From the NCBI RefSeq assembly GCF_027570195.1, contig NZ_JAKMUZ010000012.1, positions 26,769-90,768 of the forward strand: DNA of 64,000 bases. Reading direction: 5' to 3'. Below, in pieces: positions 7,236 through 15,891 of this stretch. Origin of the DNA: Corynebacterium yonathiae (lineage in GTDB: Bacteria > Actinomycetota > Actinomycetes > Mycobacteriales > Mycobacteriaceae). The number at the start of each line of letters is the position of its first letter. Positions within the stretch are counted from its first letter, which is position 1. Below the pieces are notes generated by a model. That model saw only the letters and a list, made by a program, of their open reading frames with translations. It was not told where the DNA came from and made no database searches. The translations under genes and the position numbers were made by a program.

Positions 7236-8318
7236 CTAACCGATCTGTTGCTTGGTAGTGCAGTCGATCTTCGCGTATGAACGTCCATTCTTATCTACTG
7301 ACGTCATGGCATAGTTTCCACCATAAGCGCGGCACCCAGTGTAGTTATCGACCACCGACGCCGGCTGAGGTGCGGGCTGCTGCTCAGGGGCTTTATAGTC
7401 AGCCACCTTGTCATGCGTTGGCTGCTCCGCTACCTCTACTTCCGGCGCGTCGCGTTCCTGCTGGCGAATCTCTTCTTGCCGCTGCTCTACACGGCGGCGT
7501 TCTTCTTCCTGGCGCTCCTTTTCACGCCTCTCTTCCTCTCGCTCTTTCTCCTCCAATTTCTCGAGCTCTTCGCGGGTTTGTTTCTCCTTCCCCTCAAGCT
7601 CGCGTTCCTTCTTCGCGGCAATCTCCTTGGGAGCATCCGGATACGCTGCTTTCTGGAAGGTGCTTCGATCATCTTTGTGGCGAGTCAGAACCGCTAATCC
7701 GGCCTTCGCAGCTGCTGACTTGTCCAATACATCCTCGTACCCTGCAATATCAGCTTCCCCGAAAGCTGCAAATGCTGCCGCCGCAGCTTCAGCGCCGCTA
7801 AGCGCCTCGGCCATGTCCTCATCGCTGGAAACCTTGCACTCGTCCGAGACCCCAAAGATCCCTTCGCCGGCCTCTTTAGGGCCGCGTTCGGCATTGTGCA
7901 CTTCGTCGTAAAACTTGTCGTTTCCGCCAAATACAACCGCCGTGGCCAGCCCTTCGGCCGCGACATCCGCGTTAATGAAGTCATCGTCAATAAAGACACC
8001 GGCAAGAGTGCGGCCATACTTGTCAGTCCGCTCGGAGTCATATTCCAACCGAACCTCCTTCCCCTTTGGCAGCCGTCCTTCCAAGTACTGCTTCGCTTCC
8101 TCCGCGAGGCACTCACTCGGTTCGCCGTTATGGCCGATTTCCGGCGTATCAATATTAAGTAGCCGAACGCGGGTATTTTCGCCGTCTATGTCGACGTCAA
8201 TGGTGTCGCCATCGATCACTCGATTGACCACCACAGTATCTTCGTCACCGCCGCCTAAAGCAACGGAAGCCACTGCGCCAACTGCGAAAATGCCAAGGAG
8301 AGGTTTAACCCAGCCCAT
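7236..8318 (-). CDS. Exported or membrane-anchored SNase-like nuclease with coiled coil
   Basis: A 360-residue protein. Residues 1-22 form a hydrophobic signal or anchor segment. Residues 27-160 are a staphylococcal-nuclease (thermonuclease) domain with Arg52 and Glu60 in RVRLLNIDTPE and Arg103 in DKYGRTLA, the expected catalytic residues, so it likely degrades extracellular DNA or RNA with Ca2+. A very charged Glu/Arg/Lys stretch at about 231-292 is predicted coiled coil. A short C-terminal domain with two cysteines (TGCRAYGGNY, KIDC) resembles the small Ca-binding tails of such nucleases. AGGAGG precedes the ATG. The gene is flanked on both sides by copies (B and C) of the palindromic repeat. 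Confidence 0.85.
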   Translation of the reverse strand: MGWVKPLLGIFAVGAVASVALGGGDEDTVVVNRVIDGDTIDVDIDGENTRVRLLNIDTPEIGHNGEPSECLAEEAKQYLEGRLPKGKEVRLEYDSERTDKYGRTLAGVFIDDDFINADVAAEGLATAVVFGGNDKFYDEVHNAERGPKEAGEGIFGVSDECKVSSDEDMAEALSGAEAAAAAFAAFGEADIAGYEDVLDKSAAAKAGLAVLTRHKDDRSTFQKAAYPDAPKEIAAKKERELEGKEKQTREELEKLEEKEREEERREKERQEEERRRVEQRQEEIRQQERDAPEVEVAEQPTHDKVADYKAPEQQPAPQPASVVDNYTGCRAYGGNYAMTSVDKNGRSYAKIDCTTKQQIG

Positions 8319-8393
8319 GAATGTTCCTCCTGAGAAAGATAAAGAGAGTAGCTACTTAAAGTTAGCAATGGGACACACGTGGCAGCTCGGGCT

Positions 8394-8464
8394 CCCTCCC
8401 TTCGCGCTCACCAGCACCATAAAACCAGCGCAAATCCACCTTTCCGTGAGCACGAAAGGCGAGG
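8394..8464. repeat. Dispersed palindromic repeat, copy C
   Basis: Left arm 8394-8412 (CCTCCCTTCGCGCTCACC) and right arm 8445-8464 (CGTGAGCACGAAAGGCGAGG) form an imperfect palindrome around about 32 bases. Bases 8398-8416 equal 1235-1253 of copy A over 19 positions. It lies in the gap between the divergent nuclease and symporter genes. Confidence 0.7.
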
Positions 8465-8598
8465 TTGCGCCTACGGCAAAGCACTCGCACTTTGTACCTA
8501 CAGACGTAGAAGGAATAAGCTGAGCGATGTTGAAGTTGAACAGGACAGTATCTGGAAAATAGTCCACTCTGTCCATTTTTATTTTCAAAGGAATCTTT

Positions 8599-9960
8599 AT
8601 GTCTCAACAAGAATCTTCGCGCTCCAAGCTTCCCGGCTGGGCCACGGGATTCGGTGCTCAGGTCATCGCGGGCCTCATCATCGGCCTTATCCTGGGCTTC
8701 ATTGCCTCCGGCATGGATACCGACCCAGATAACCCGGGCTGGTTGACCACCCTGCTCACGGGCGTCGGCAGCGCCTACGTCCAGCTGCTTAAGGTGATGA
8801 TCCCGCCACTGATCTTCGCCGCTGTTGTTACCTCCGTCGCTAATCTGCGCAAGGTCGCCAACGCCGCGTCCCTGGCAATTTCCACGCTTGTATGGTTCGC
8901 CATCACCGCATTCTTCTCCGTCCTGACGGGCATCATCGTCGCCGTCGTGATGAAGCCGGGCATCGGCACGAGCATCGATGCTGCCACCGCGCAGGATCCT
9001 TCCCACGTCGGCTCGTGGACCGCGTTCTTTGAGCAGCTTCTGCCCCAGAACTTCATGGGCCTTACCGCCTCGCTTTCCGACGGCGAAGTATCCCTCAGCT
9101 TTGGCGCCCTCCAGCTCCTCGTCATCTCGCTGGCCATTGGTATCGCCGCCGTCAAGACCGGCAAGTCTGCTGAGCCTTTCCTGCGCTTTACCGAGTCCTT
9201 TCTGAAGGTCATTCAGGTCATCCTTTGGTGGATTATCCGCCTTGCCCCGATTGGCACCGCGGCCCTCATCGGTAAGGCCGTAGCTACCTACGGCTGGGAT
9301 GCACTGGGCTCGCTGGGCAAGTTCGTCTTGGCCATGTACGTCGGCATGGGCCTGGTATTTGCCGTGGTCTACCCGGCAGTACTGAAATTCAACAAGATCC
9401 CGGTCATCGGCTTCTTCAAGCGCGTGTGGCCCGTGACCTCCCTGGGCTTTGTCACCCGTTCTTCGATGGGCGTCATGCCAGCTACCGAGCGATTCAGTGA
9501 AAAGGCTATGGGCGTTCCATCCGAGTACGCTTCCTTTGCTATTCCGCTGGGCGCGACTACCAAGATGGATGGCTGCGCTTCCGTATACCCAGCCATCGCT
9601 GCCATCTTCGTCTCCCAGTTCTATGGCATCGACCTTGACTTCACCCAGTACCTGCTCATCATCTTCGTGTCCGTTATCGGTTCCGCCGCTACCGCAGGCA
9701 CCACCGGCGCAACGGTGATGCTCACCCTGACGCTTTCTACGCTCGGCCTGCCACTGGCCGGTGTTGGTCTCCTGCTTGCCATCGAGCCAATCATTGACAT
9801 GGGCCGTACCGCACTCAACGTCACCGGACAGGTGCTGTGCGCCACCATCGTGGCTAAGCGCGCCGGCATCCAGGACAAAGCAACCTGGGATGCTGCCGAG
9901 AACGGCGTCAAGCACATTATGGATTCTGACTCGGCCGAGACCATCGGAGTCAAGGCTTAA
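8599..9960 (+). CDS. Dicarboxylate/amino-acid:cation symporter (DAACS family)
   Basis: A 453-residue membrane protein that imports an acidic amino acid or C4-dicarboxylate with Na+ or H+. Hallmarks are the re-entrant serine-rich loop TRSSMGVMP (about 289-297), GATTKMDGCA (the NMDGT-like motif of TM7), AGTTGATVM (second re-entrant loop) and DMGRTALNVTG (TM8, substrate binding). The start follows AAAGGAA at a good distance. It stands alone, with a strong bidirectional terminator behind it. The substrate cannot be decided between glutamate, aspartate and dicarboxylates. Confidence 0.9.
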   Translation: MSQQESSRSKLPGWATGFGAQVIAGLIIGLILGFIASGMDTDPDNPGWLTTLLTGVGSAYVQLLKVMIPPLIFAAVVTSVANLRKVANAASLAISTLVWFAITAFFSVLTGIIVAVVMKPGIGTSIDAATAQDPSHVGSWTAFFEQLLPQNFMGLTASLSDGEVSLSFGALQLLVISLAIGIAAVKTGKSAEPFLRFTESFLKVIQVILWWIIRLAPIGTAALIGKAVATYGWDALGSLGKFVLAMYVGMGLVFAVVYPAVLKFNKIPVIGFFKRVWPVTSLGFVTRSSMGVMPATERFSEKAMGVPSEYASFAIPLGATTKMDGCASVYPAIAAIFVSQFYGIDLDFTQYLLIIFVSVIGSAATAGTTGATVMLTLTLSTLGLPLAGVGLLLAIEPIIDMGRTALNVTGQVLCATIVAKRAGIQDKATWDAAENGVKHIMDSDSAETIGVKA

Positions 9961-9984
9961 ACCAGTCTCCTAAAAGGCAAAAAG

Positions 9985-10016
9985 AAACGCCCGCAAGGTA
10001 ATCCTTGCGGGCGTTT
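9985..10016. terminator. Bidirectional rho-independent terminator
   Basis: A 14-bp perfect stem (AAACGCCCGCAAGG / CCTTGCGGGCGTTT) with a TAAT loop lies between the convergent symporter and PRC-barrel genes and can serve both. Confidence 0.9.
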
Positions 10017-10028
10017 AGCTATGCGCTT

Positions 10029-10937
10029 TTACTTCTTGAGGCCGTCAACACCATCGGTGTCGATCTGCTCCTTGCGCAGCTCCTCAGTGTGAGTCTCGGT
10101 GTCGCGAACGGTGTCCTTCTTCAGGTTGATCTTCTCAACCGGAACGGTTTCCTTGTTCACGTTTACGCGCTCCTCGTGCAGGGTGACGGAAGCTTCCTCG
10201 GAGTCACCGGAGATAGCGCCGTTGTAGTTCTTGGCATCCTCAGCGTTGATCGGAGTGCGCTCGACGCGAACCTCTTCGCGCTCGACCGGAACCTCGACGC
10301 TCTCGGTGTCAGTCACAACGTACTTGCGCAGGCGAGCCTCACCGGTAGCCACGCGCTCCTTGTTGACGTTGAGCTGCTCCTCGGAACGGATGAGCTCGCC
10401 ATCGTTGTTGGTGCGTGCAGCTGCAGCGTCATCAGCTACGCCAGCCTTGCGCTCGGTAGCAGCGGCATCGGTGGTGTGGGTGTCTGCCTTCTTCTCGTCA
10501 GCATGTGCACCAGCAACGCCTGCACCAGCAGCGCCAGCACCTGCGGTCAGGTTGTGATCCTTGTCAGCGCCAGCCTGAACGTCGCGCTTGGAGTCAAGGT
10601 TGGAATCCTTGTAGTCGGTAACGTCGCGTGCGTTATCCAGACCGTAGTGCTTGAAGATATCGGACTGTGCTTCAGGGGTCAGCGGCTTATCGGAGTCGAA
10701 GTCCGGAGCATCCTTGATACGGTCCTTGGAGAAGCCCAGCTTCAGGTCATCGCCGGAGAAGTCGTGTCCACGCAGCGGAACCAGGCTGGAGCTCATGCCG
10801 AACAGGCCGTGGTTAACTTCAACGAAGGTAGGCTGGCCGGACTGGTCATCAACGAATACCTCGTTAACGTCGCCCAGCTTCTCGCCGTTCTTGTCGTATG
10901 CGGTTGCGTTAAAGAGGTCCTTAATGTTCTTACCCAT
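10029..10937 (-). CDS. PRC-barrel and DUF2382 (YsnF-type) stress-related protein
   Basis: A 302-residue soluble protein. Residues 1-80 form a PRC-barrel domain (MGKNIKDLFNATAYDKNGEKLGDVNEVF). Residues 100-190 are an Ala/Asp/Lys-rich linker, and the C-terminal third is a DUF2382 domain with repeated VxVEREEVRVERTPI and EERVNVNKETVPVEKINL segments. Proteins of this layout are common in actinobacteria and linked to general stress. The molecular role is unknown. The start at 10937 is preceded by AAAGGA; an upstream in-frame ATG at 10994 lacks such a site. It ends at the shared terminator at 9985-10016. Confidence 0.82.
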   Translation of the reverse strand: MGKNIKDLFNATAYDKNGEKLGDVNEVFVDDQSGQPTFVEVNHGLFGMSSSLVPLRGHDFSGDDLKLGFSKDRIKDAPDFDSDKPLTPEAQSDIFKHYGLDNARDVTDYKDSNLDSKRDVQAGADKDHNLTAGAGAAGAGVAGAHADEKKADTHTTDAAATERKAGVADDAAAARTNNDGELIRSEEQLNVNKERVATGEARLRKYVVTDTESVEVPVEREEVRVERTPINAEDAKNYNGAISGDSEEASVTLHEERVNVNKETVPVEKINLKKDTVRDTETHTEELRKEQIDTDGVDGLKK

Positions 10938-11452
10938 TGTCAGTAAATCCTTTCTGCTATTGGTATAGCTATCTTCAACCAAACAAAAGGACATTTTCTA
11001 ACCCCGCCACGTGGAGTGTGGGGGTGAAAATCTCCAATTGATTGCTGTGACAACCACCATACGGAGAAATCAAAATTTTTCGACCGCTAGCGGAGATTTT
11101 TCTCGATTTTGTTCACCATATCCAAGCTTCATGCAGCTCAGAACGGTTAGTAACAGTTCTGTAACATTGGAAAATCTGCACCATAAGCACCCGAACTGCG
11201 GAAAGCGGATGTCGATTCTCTCGCCTGCAGTGCCCTAGACGCACCCCCTCACGATCTCCAAATCGTCCACTGTTCACCACACCCCCAAAATGCGGTGACA
11301 GCTACCCCCACAGAGTTCTTTAACGAGGGTGTACTTTTTCTCCCAATATCCACAGGCGGTATACAGGACCGTACACCCGAACAGGCCTACACACATATTG
11401 GTCTAGTGCGCATTCACCTCAGCTGTCGGCAGAAAGCTGAGAAGATTAAGTC
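10938..11452. other. Intergenic region, partly AT-rich, no gene seen
   Basis: About 515 bases between the PRC-barrel gene and the 3' end of the CDF gene. Both neighbours read leftward, so the PRC-barrel promoter should lie at the left end. The middle has AT-rich tracts (around 11065-11110) and the short repeat GTTAGTAACAGTTCTGTAAC. I see no convincing coding region, RNA gene or strong terminator here apart from the palindrome listed separately. Confidence 0.6.
11358..11377. promoter_or_regulatory. Imperfect 20-bp palindrome, possible operator
   Basis: GGTATACAGGACCGTACACC is self-complementary at most positions. It lies downstream of the CDF gene in an otherwise empty region. No regulator or target gene can be named. 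Confidence 0.25.
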
Positions 11453-12364
11453 TTAGCGGAATAGGTACGGACGCCGATTTTCCAGGCCGGCTGGTTCCAC
11501 ATGGATGAACGCACTGCAGCCTGGGTAAAGCTCGTCGAGGGCAATTTCCACTGCGTCTGCAACCTCGTGGGAGTGCATGACGCTCCACTCCCCTGGCACC
11601 TCCATGGTCAGGTACACCAACCGCTGGCGGCCAGAGGCCACGGTGCGACGATCCGTGAAGTTTACCGAGTGTTCCTGCTCCAACCGAGCTAGGAGCTGCC
11701 TAATGTTCTGACGCTCGTCGTCGGGAAGCGCCTCAGAAAGCAGGCTACTCACCGAATCGCGCAGGAGGCTATAGCCCGTCCATAAGATATTGATGCCCAC
11801 TGCGAGCGCCACTACAGGATCCAGCCACCACCAGCCAGTAAGGAATACGGCGGCGATGCCGACAAGGACGCCGACGGAAGTCCAGACGTCGGTAAGCAAA
11901 TGGTGCCCATCCGCCTCCAAGGTGGCGGAACGGTAGCGCTTACCTGCATGTATGAGCGCGATGCCCACCGCGCCGTTGAGCACGGACGAAAGGGTTGACA
12001 ACGCCAAGCCCCAGCCCGGCTCTTCAATCGGCTGCGGAACAAAGAAGCGTTGGATCGCCGTGTACACGATCATGCCGGCCGCAATAAAAATCATTGCGCC
12101 CTCTACCAAGGCGGAGACATACTCGGCTTTGCCGTGGCCAAACTGGTGGTTATCGTCGGCCGGCTTAGAGGCAATCCGGAGGGCATAAAAGCCGGCGACG
12201 GCCGCGACGAGATTCACGAGGGATTCGAAGGCATCAGAGAGGAAGCCCACCGAGCCGGTAAACCAAGCGGCCAAGGCCTTGAGGATGATGGTAGCCACAG
12301 CGGCGGCGATGGATAGCTGCATGAAGCGCTCAAGAATGCGCTGCTCTGAGCCTATGGAGGACAT
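11453..12364 (-). CDS. CDF-family metal efflux protein under Mn riboswitch control
   Basis: A 303-residue cation diffusion facilitator that exports a divalent metal in exchange for protons. It shows six membrane segments, the TM2 motif FLSDAFESLVN (Asp44; the usual second Asp is Ser48), DDNHQFGHGKAEY after TM2 (about 70-82) and HHLLTD in TM5 (His155, Asp159). The cytoplasmic C-terminal domain contains HSHEVADAVE. The ATG at 12364 is chosen because GGGAG lies eight bases upstream; a GTG two codons earlier is possible. The leader carries a yybP-ykoY manganese riboswitch, so manganese is the most likely substrate even though the membrane motif alone would not say so. Confidence 0.88.
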   Translation of the reverse strand: MSSIGSEQRILERFMQLSIAAAVATIILKALAAWFTGSVGFLSDAFESLVNLVAAVAGFYALRIASKPADDNHQFGHGKAEYVSALVEGAMIFIAAGMIVYTAIQRFFVPQPIEEPGWGLALSTLSSVLNGAVGIALIHAGKRYRSATLEADGHHLLTDVWTSVGVLVGIAAVFLTGWWWLDPVVALAVGINILWTGYSLLRDSVSSLLSEALPDDERQNIRQLLARLEQEHSVNFTDRRTVASGRQRLVYLTMEVPGEWSVMHSHEVADAVEIALDELYPGCSAFIHVEPAGLENRRPYLFR

Positions 12365-12375
12365 AGTCACTTCTC

Positions 12376-12503
12376 CCTTCGGTTCGGTTGCGGACCGAAG
12401 GTCTCGTTCACGGCCGCGGGCACTGCGGGCGCTGGCTGGCCGGGCTAAACGCCAGTATGTCGACCAGTCATCTCGGAATTAACCGAGGGAACTACTCCCC
12501 TTC
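12376..12503 (-). promoter_or_regulatory. yybP-ykoY (Mn2+) riboswitch with RBS-sequestering hairpin
   Basis: Read on the minus strand, the leader contains the family landmarks in order: GAAGG and GGGGAGTAG (12492-12503), then GTCGACATACTGGC (around 12450-12463), then GAACGAGACCTTC (12397-12409). P1 is formed by GAAGG (12499-12503) and CCTTC (12397-12401). The same CCTTC also belongs to CCTTCGGT (12394-12401), which can pair with ACCGAAGG (12376-12383). The second strand of that pairing overlaps the ribosome-binding site GGGAG (12373-12377). Mn2+ binding that stabilises P1 would therefore free the RBS, an ON switch for the efflux gene. The landmarks are seen; the switching mechanism is inferred. 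Confidence 0.9.
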
Positions 12504-12548
12504 TGGAAATCCTAACTTTATAGGGCATGTGACACCGGCGCAAGATCG

Positions 12549-12577
12549 AAAAAAGCCACGGGAAACTCCCGTGGCTT
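12549..12577 (-). terminator. Rho-independent terminator of the PfpI-like gene
   Basis: AAGCCACGGG and CCCGTGGCTT form a ten-base-pair stem with a five-base loop. On the minus strand it is followed by a T run, 15 bases past the stop codon at 12592. Confidence 0.85.
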
Positions 12578-12591
12578 AAATTCGTGAAGCT

Positions 12592-13125
12592 TTAGTGCTG
12601 GCCCTCTGCAAACTCTTCTACCAGCTTGGCGTTAAAGGCTGGCAGGTCATCTGGAGTGCGGGACGAGACCAAGCCCTGGTCGCAGTGGACTTCCTCATCT
12701 ACCCAGGTGGCACCTGCATTGCGCAGGTCGGTCTGCAGGGACGGGAAGGACGTCAGGGTGCGGCCCTTGAGGGCTTCAGCATCAGCCAGGATCCATGCGC
12801 CGTGGCAGATGGCGCCGAGCGGCAGATCCTTGCTCATGTGGTTGCGCACGATTTCCACCGCAGCCTTATCCAAGCGGATGAGGTCGGCGTTATCGGTGCC
12901 GCCAGGCAGAATAATGCCGTCGAAAGACTCGCCAGTGGAGTCAGCGGTAGCGGCGTCAACGGAAATCTCCGTACCCTTCTTGCCGGTAATGGTGCCGGCC
13001 TCTGGGGCGAGGACACGCACGGTAGCGCCGGCGTTCTTCACGGCCTCCAACGGGGAGGTCAGCTCAGAGTCTTCGAAGCCATCGGTAGCGATGATGGCAA
13101 TGGTCTTGTTATCTAGTTCAGCCAT
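12592..13125 (-). CDS. DJ-1/PfpI family protein (protease/deglycase-like)
   Basis: A 177-residue class I glutamine-amidotransferase-like protein. The nucleophile elbow is GAICHGAW (Cys107, His108), and Glu18 in TDGFEDSE is the conserved acidic partner. Members act as intracellular peptidases, glyoxalases or deglycases in stress; the exact activity cannot be read from sequence. AAAGGAGG lies before the ATG at 13125, which decides the start over longer in-frame extensions. It is monocistronic, with its own terminator. Confidence 0.88.
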   Translation of the reverse strand: MAELDNKTIAIIATDGFEDSELTSPLEAVKNAGATVRVLAPEAGTITGKKGTEISVDAATADSTGESFDGIILPGGTDNADLIRLDKAAVEIVRNHMSKDLPLGAICHGAWILADAEALKGRTLTSFPSLQTDLRNAGATWVDEEVHCDQGLVSSRTPDDLPAFNAKLVEEFAEGQH

Positions 13126-13252
13126 GTTGCAACCTCCTTTGTTCGGGTGCGCCGCCCACAGTAACGCGGAAGTTTCGTCTTCGCTACCTTCTTTTCGCTT
13201 CTGCGGACAAGCCCCTCGCCCACCGCCAAAACCAAGCTCAGACCGGCTGGAA

Positions 13253-14338
13253 TTAGCCGCCGATCTTAAAGTCGCATACATCGCCGTCCTGCATGATGTA
13301 GTCCTTACCCTCTTGGCGGACCTTGCCATGCGCACGAGCCTCAGCCATGGAGCCAGCGGCTACAAGGTCATCGAAGGAAACGATCTCGGCCTTAATGAAC
13401 TTCTTTTCAAAATCGGTGTGGATGACTCCAGCTGCCTGTGGTGCGGCAGAGCCCTGCTTAATGGTCCACGCACGGGCCTCCTTCTCCCCGGCGGTGAGGT
13501 AGGTCTGCAGCCCCAAGGTGGCAAATCCTGCCTTAGCCAGGGTGGCTAGGCCCGGCTCATCTTGGCCTACGGCCTCGAGCAACTCACGGGCTTCGTCTTC
13601 TTCTAGCTCGAGCAGCTCGGTTTCGGTCTGCGCATCGAGGAATACGGCCTCAGCCGGGGCGACGAGCTGGCGGAGTTCTTCCTTCTTAGCGTCGTCGGTA
13701 AGCACTGCTTCATCCGAATTGAAGACATAGAGGAAGGGCTTAGCCGTCATCAGGTGCAGATCGCGCACGAGTGCGAGGTCAATCTCGCCTTCCTTCGCCG
13801 CGGCGAAGAGGGTGCGATCATCTTCCAGAATCTCCTGGGCCTTCTTGGTTGCTTCCACCTCGGCGGCCAAATCCTTATTCTTGCGCGCATCCTTTTCCAG
13901 GCGCGGCAGGGCCTTTTCGATGGTCTGGAGATCCGCAAGAATGAGCTCGGTATTAATAACGGAGATATCGTTGCGCGGGTCCACCTTGCCATCGACGTGA
14001 ATGACATTGTCATCAGAGAAGGCGCGCACTACCTGACAAATGGCGTCTGCCTCACGGATATTGGCTAGGAACGCGTTGCCCATACCTTCACCCTGCGAAG
14101 CGCCGGAGACGATGCCGGCGATGTCCACGAAGGACACGGTGGCAGGAAGGATGCGCTCAGAGTTAAACATCTCCGCCAGTTGGGTCAAGCGGGAATCCGG
14201 CAGCTCCACCAGGCCCACGTTGGGCTCGATGGTGGCAAACGGGTAGTTCGCCGCCAGGATCTCGGAACGGGTCAGGGCATTAAACAAAGTGGACTTGCCC
14301 ACATTGGGCAGGCCGACGATTCCTAGTGTAAGACTCAC
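13253..14338 (-). CDS. ychF: Ribosome-associated GTP/ATPase YchF
   Basis: A 361-residue OBG-family NTPase, the normal YchF length, which binds ribosomes and usually prefers ATP. The G1 loop GLPNVGKST is at the N-terminus (about 8-16), with YPFATIEPNVG as switch region, VDIAGIV as G3, and a C-terminal TGS-like domain with CDFKIGG at the end. Translation starts at the GTG at 14338, giving VSLTLGIVGLPNVG; longer upstream reading is spurious. It is divergent from the AI-2E-type transporter gene, with 47 bases between the two starts. Confidence 0.95.
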   Translation of the reverse strand: MSLTLGIVGLPNVGKSTLFNALTRSEILAANYPFATIEPNVGLVELPDSRLTQLAEMFNSERILPATVSFVDIAGIVSGASQGEGMGNAFLANIREADAICQVVRAFSDDNVIHVDGKVDPRNDISVINTELILADLQTIEKALPRLEKDARKNKDLAAEVEATKKAQEILEDDRTLFAAAKEGEIDLALVRDLHLMTAKPFLYVFNSDEAVLTDDAKKEELRQLVAPAEAVFLDAQTETELLELEEDEARELLEAVGQDEPGLATLAKAGFATLGLQTYLTAGEKEARAWTIKQGSAAPQAAGVIHTDFEKKFIKAEIVSFDDLVAAGSMAEARAHGKVRQEGKDYIMQDGDVCDFKIGG

Positions 14339-14385
14339 GGGGCCAATCCTAACGCACCCGCCTTCTTTTAAGGCAAGATGGTGGG

Positions 14386-15855
14386 GTGAATTCTGATAAC
14401 CAACCGCTGCCCGATGACCCTCAAGCGGGCTTGGGCGATAAGTTTGATGAAAGCTTCGACACCAGCAAGCTGGAAGATGTATCCCCACATCCACCGGGTG
14501 ATCAGGTAGACCGCTCCGTCATCGCCGGCGAGGTGGTTAAGTCCGCCTCCCTATGGGCCGTTCGGCTGCTCATCATCTGCGTTTTCCTCTACGCCCTCTA
14601 CCATTTGCTAGGTAACTTCTGGCAGGGCCTTTTGCCGGTGCTTTTGGCCCTTATTATTTGCACCGTTCTGGCGCCGGTGGCGAAGAAGCTGCGCAATATT
14701 GGCCTTCCCGCCGCGTTGGCGGCCGCCGTAACCATTTTGGTTTCTTTCACGGCTGTTGGCGGCCTCATTGCGTTTGTTGCCCCAGATTTCATGCGGCAAT
14801 CCCGGTCACTGTATTTGCAGACGGTCTCCGGCATCCAAAGCCTGCAGCTCTGGGCCCAGGGCCCACCGCTTAACCTCGATAGCGATGACATGAGTAGCTA
14901 CATCGACGAGGCGGCGTCCTGGCTGCAGCAACGTGCCGGCGCCATCGCAGGCTCGGTCTTTACCGGCATCGGCACCGCCACGTCCATCTTGGTCACGCTC
15001 TTCATCGTGCTGGTGCTGACCTTCTTCTTCTTGAAGGACGGCGCCAAGTTCCTTCCTTGGCTGCGCGATGCCACGGGCAAGCGCGCCGGCTGGCACCTTA
15101 CTGAGCTGCTTACTCGCGCCTGGAATACGCTGGGCGGCTTCATTCGCGCGCAAGCAGTTGTCTCGCTTGTCGACGCCGTCTTTATCGGCGTCGGCCTCGC
15201 CCTTATCGGCGTTCCGCTGGCCATGGCTTTGGCGATCATCACCTTTATCGCGGGCTTCATTCCTTTCGTCGGCGCGATCGTGGCCGGCGCCCTCTCCGTC
15301 ACCATCGCATTGGTCTCCCTTGGCGTCACCAAGGCTCTGCTCGTCCTCGGCCTAGTGTTGCTGGTCCAGCAGTTGGAAGGCAATGTCCTCTCGCCCTGGC
15401 TGCAGTCCAAGGCCATGGACCTGCACCCAGTCATCGTCCTGGTTTCCGTAACGGTAGGCTCAGCTCTCTTTGGACTGATAGGTGGCTTCCTCGCGGTTCC
15501 GGCGGCCGCGATGTTTGCGGTGGCCTACCGCTACGGCCAAGACATGATGAAGCTGCAGTCGGGCGAAAAGACCGCCGCGGATCTGGACTTTTCTACCGTG
15601 GCTGGTTATCTCATCGGCCGCTACACCGAAGACCAAGGGCGTTATAAGCGCGAGGCATGGCTCAAGATGCCGGACTATGCAGCCCCAGAAGGCGCGTTTG
15701 CCGACGTCTCCGCGGACGGCGATTCCACTTCCCTCGACGCCGCCCTCAATGTTGAATCCACCCCCAAGGAGCATGAAAAGCCCGGCATGCGCGCAAACCT
15801 GCGCCGCGCCCGCGATGCCTTCGAAGGCCTGTTGAACGGAGATTCGAAAAAATAG
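14386..15855 (+). CDS. AI-2E family (PerM-type) membrane transporter
   Basis: A 489-residue polytopic protein with about eight membrane segments between residues 55 and 400. It has the family hallmarks LTFFFLKDG (about 207-215) and the C-terminal membrane region AIITFIAGFIPFVGAIVAG and QQLEGNVLSPWL. The family includes permeases and Na+/H+ antiporters; the substrate here is unknown. The last ~90 residues are charged and cytoplasmic. The start GTG at 14386 has no Shine-Dalgarno, and CAAGAT ends six bases before it, so a leaderless message is plausible. rmuC follows closely. Confidence 0.85.
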   Translation: MNSDNQPLPDDPQAGLGDKFDESFDTSKLEDVSPHPPGDQVDRSVIAGEVVKSASLWAVRLLIICVFLYALYHLLGNFWQGLLPVLLALIICTVLAPVAKKLRNIGLPAALAAAVTILVSFTAVGGLIAFVAPDFMRQSRSLYLQTVSGIQSLQLWAQGPPLNLDSDDMSSYIDEAASWLQQRAGAIAGSVFTGIGTATSILVTLFIVLVLTFFFLKDGAKFLPWLRDATGKRAGWHLTELLTRAWNTLGGFIRAQAVVSLVDAVFIGVGLALIGVPLAMALAIITFIAGFIPFVGAIVAGALSVTIALVSLGVTKALLVLGLVLLVQQLEGNVLSPWLQSKAMDLHPVIVLVSVTVGSALFGLIGGFLAVPAAAMFAVAYRYGQDMMKLQSGEKTAADLDFSTVAGYLIGRYTEDQGRYKREAWLKMPDYAAPEGAFADVSADGDSTSLDAALNVESTPKEHEKPGMRANLRRARDAFEGLLNGDSKK

Positions 15856-15891
15856 TGAGTCGTGTCGGCGGCGCGTGCCATGCTGGAAGCC

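Noticed and set aside
8362..9915. 517-codon minus-strand frame opposite the DAACS symporter
   Set aside because: Composition (His/Asp/Gly-rich, no hydrophobic core) is that of an antisense shadow; the symporter is certain.
10005..10946. 313-codon plus-strand frame across the PRC-barrel gene
   Set aside because: It is the antisense of a recognisable PRC-barrel/DUF2382 protein and begins inside the terminator.
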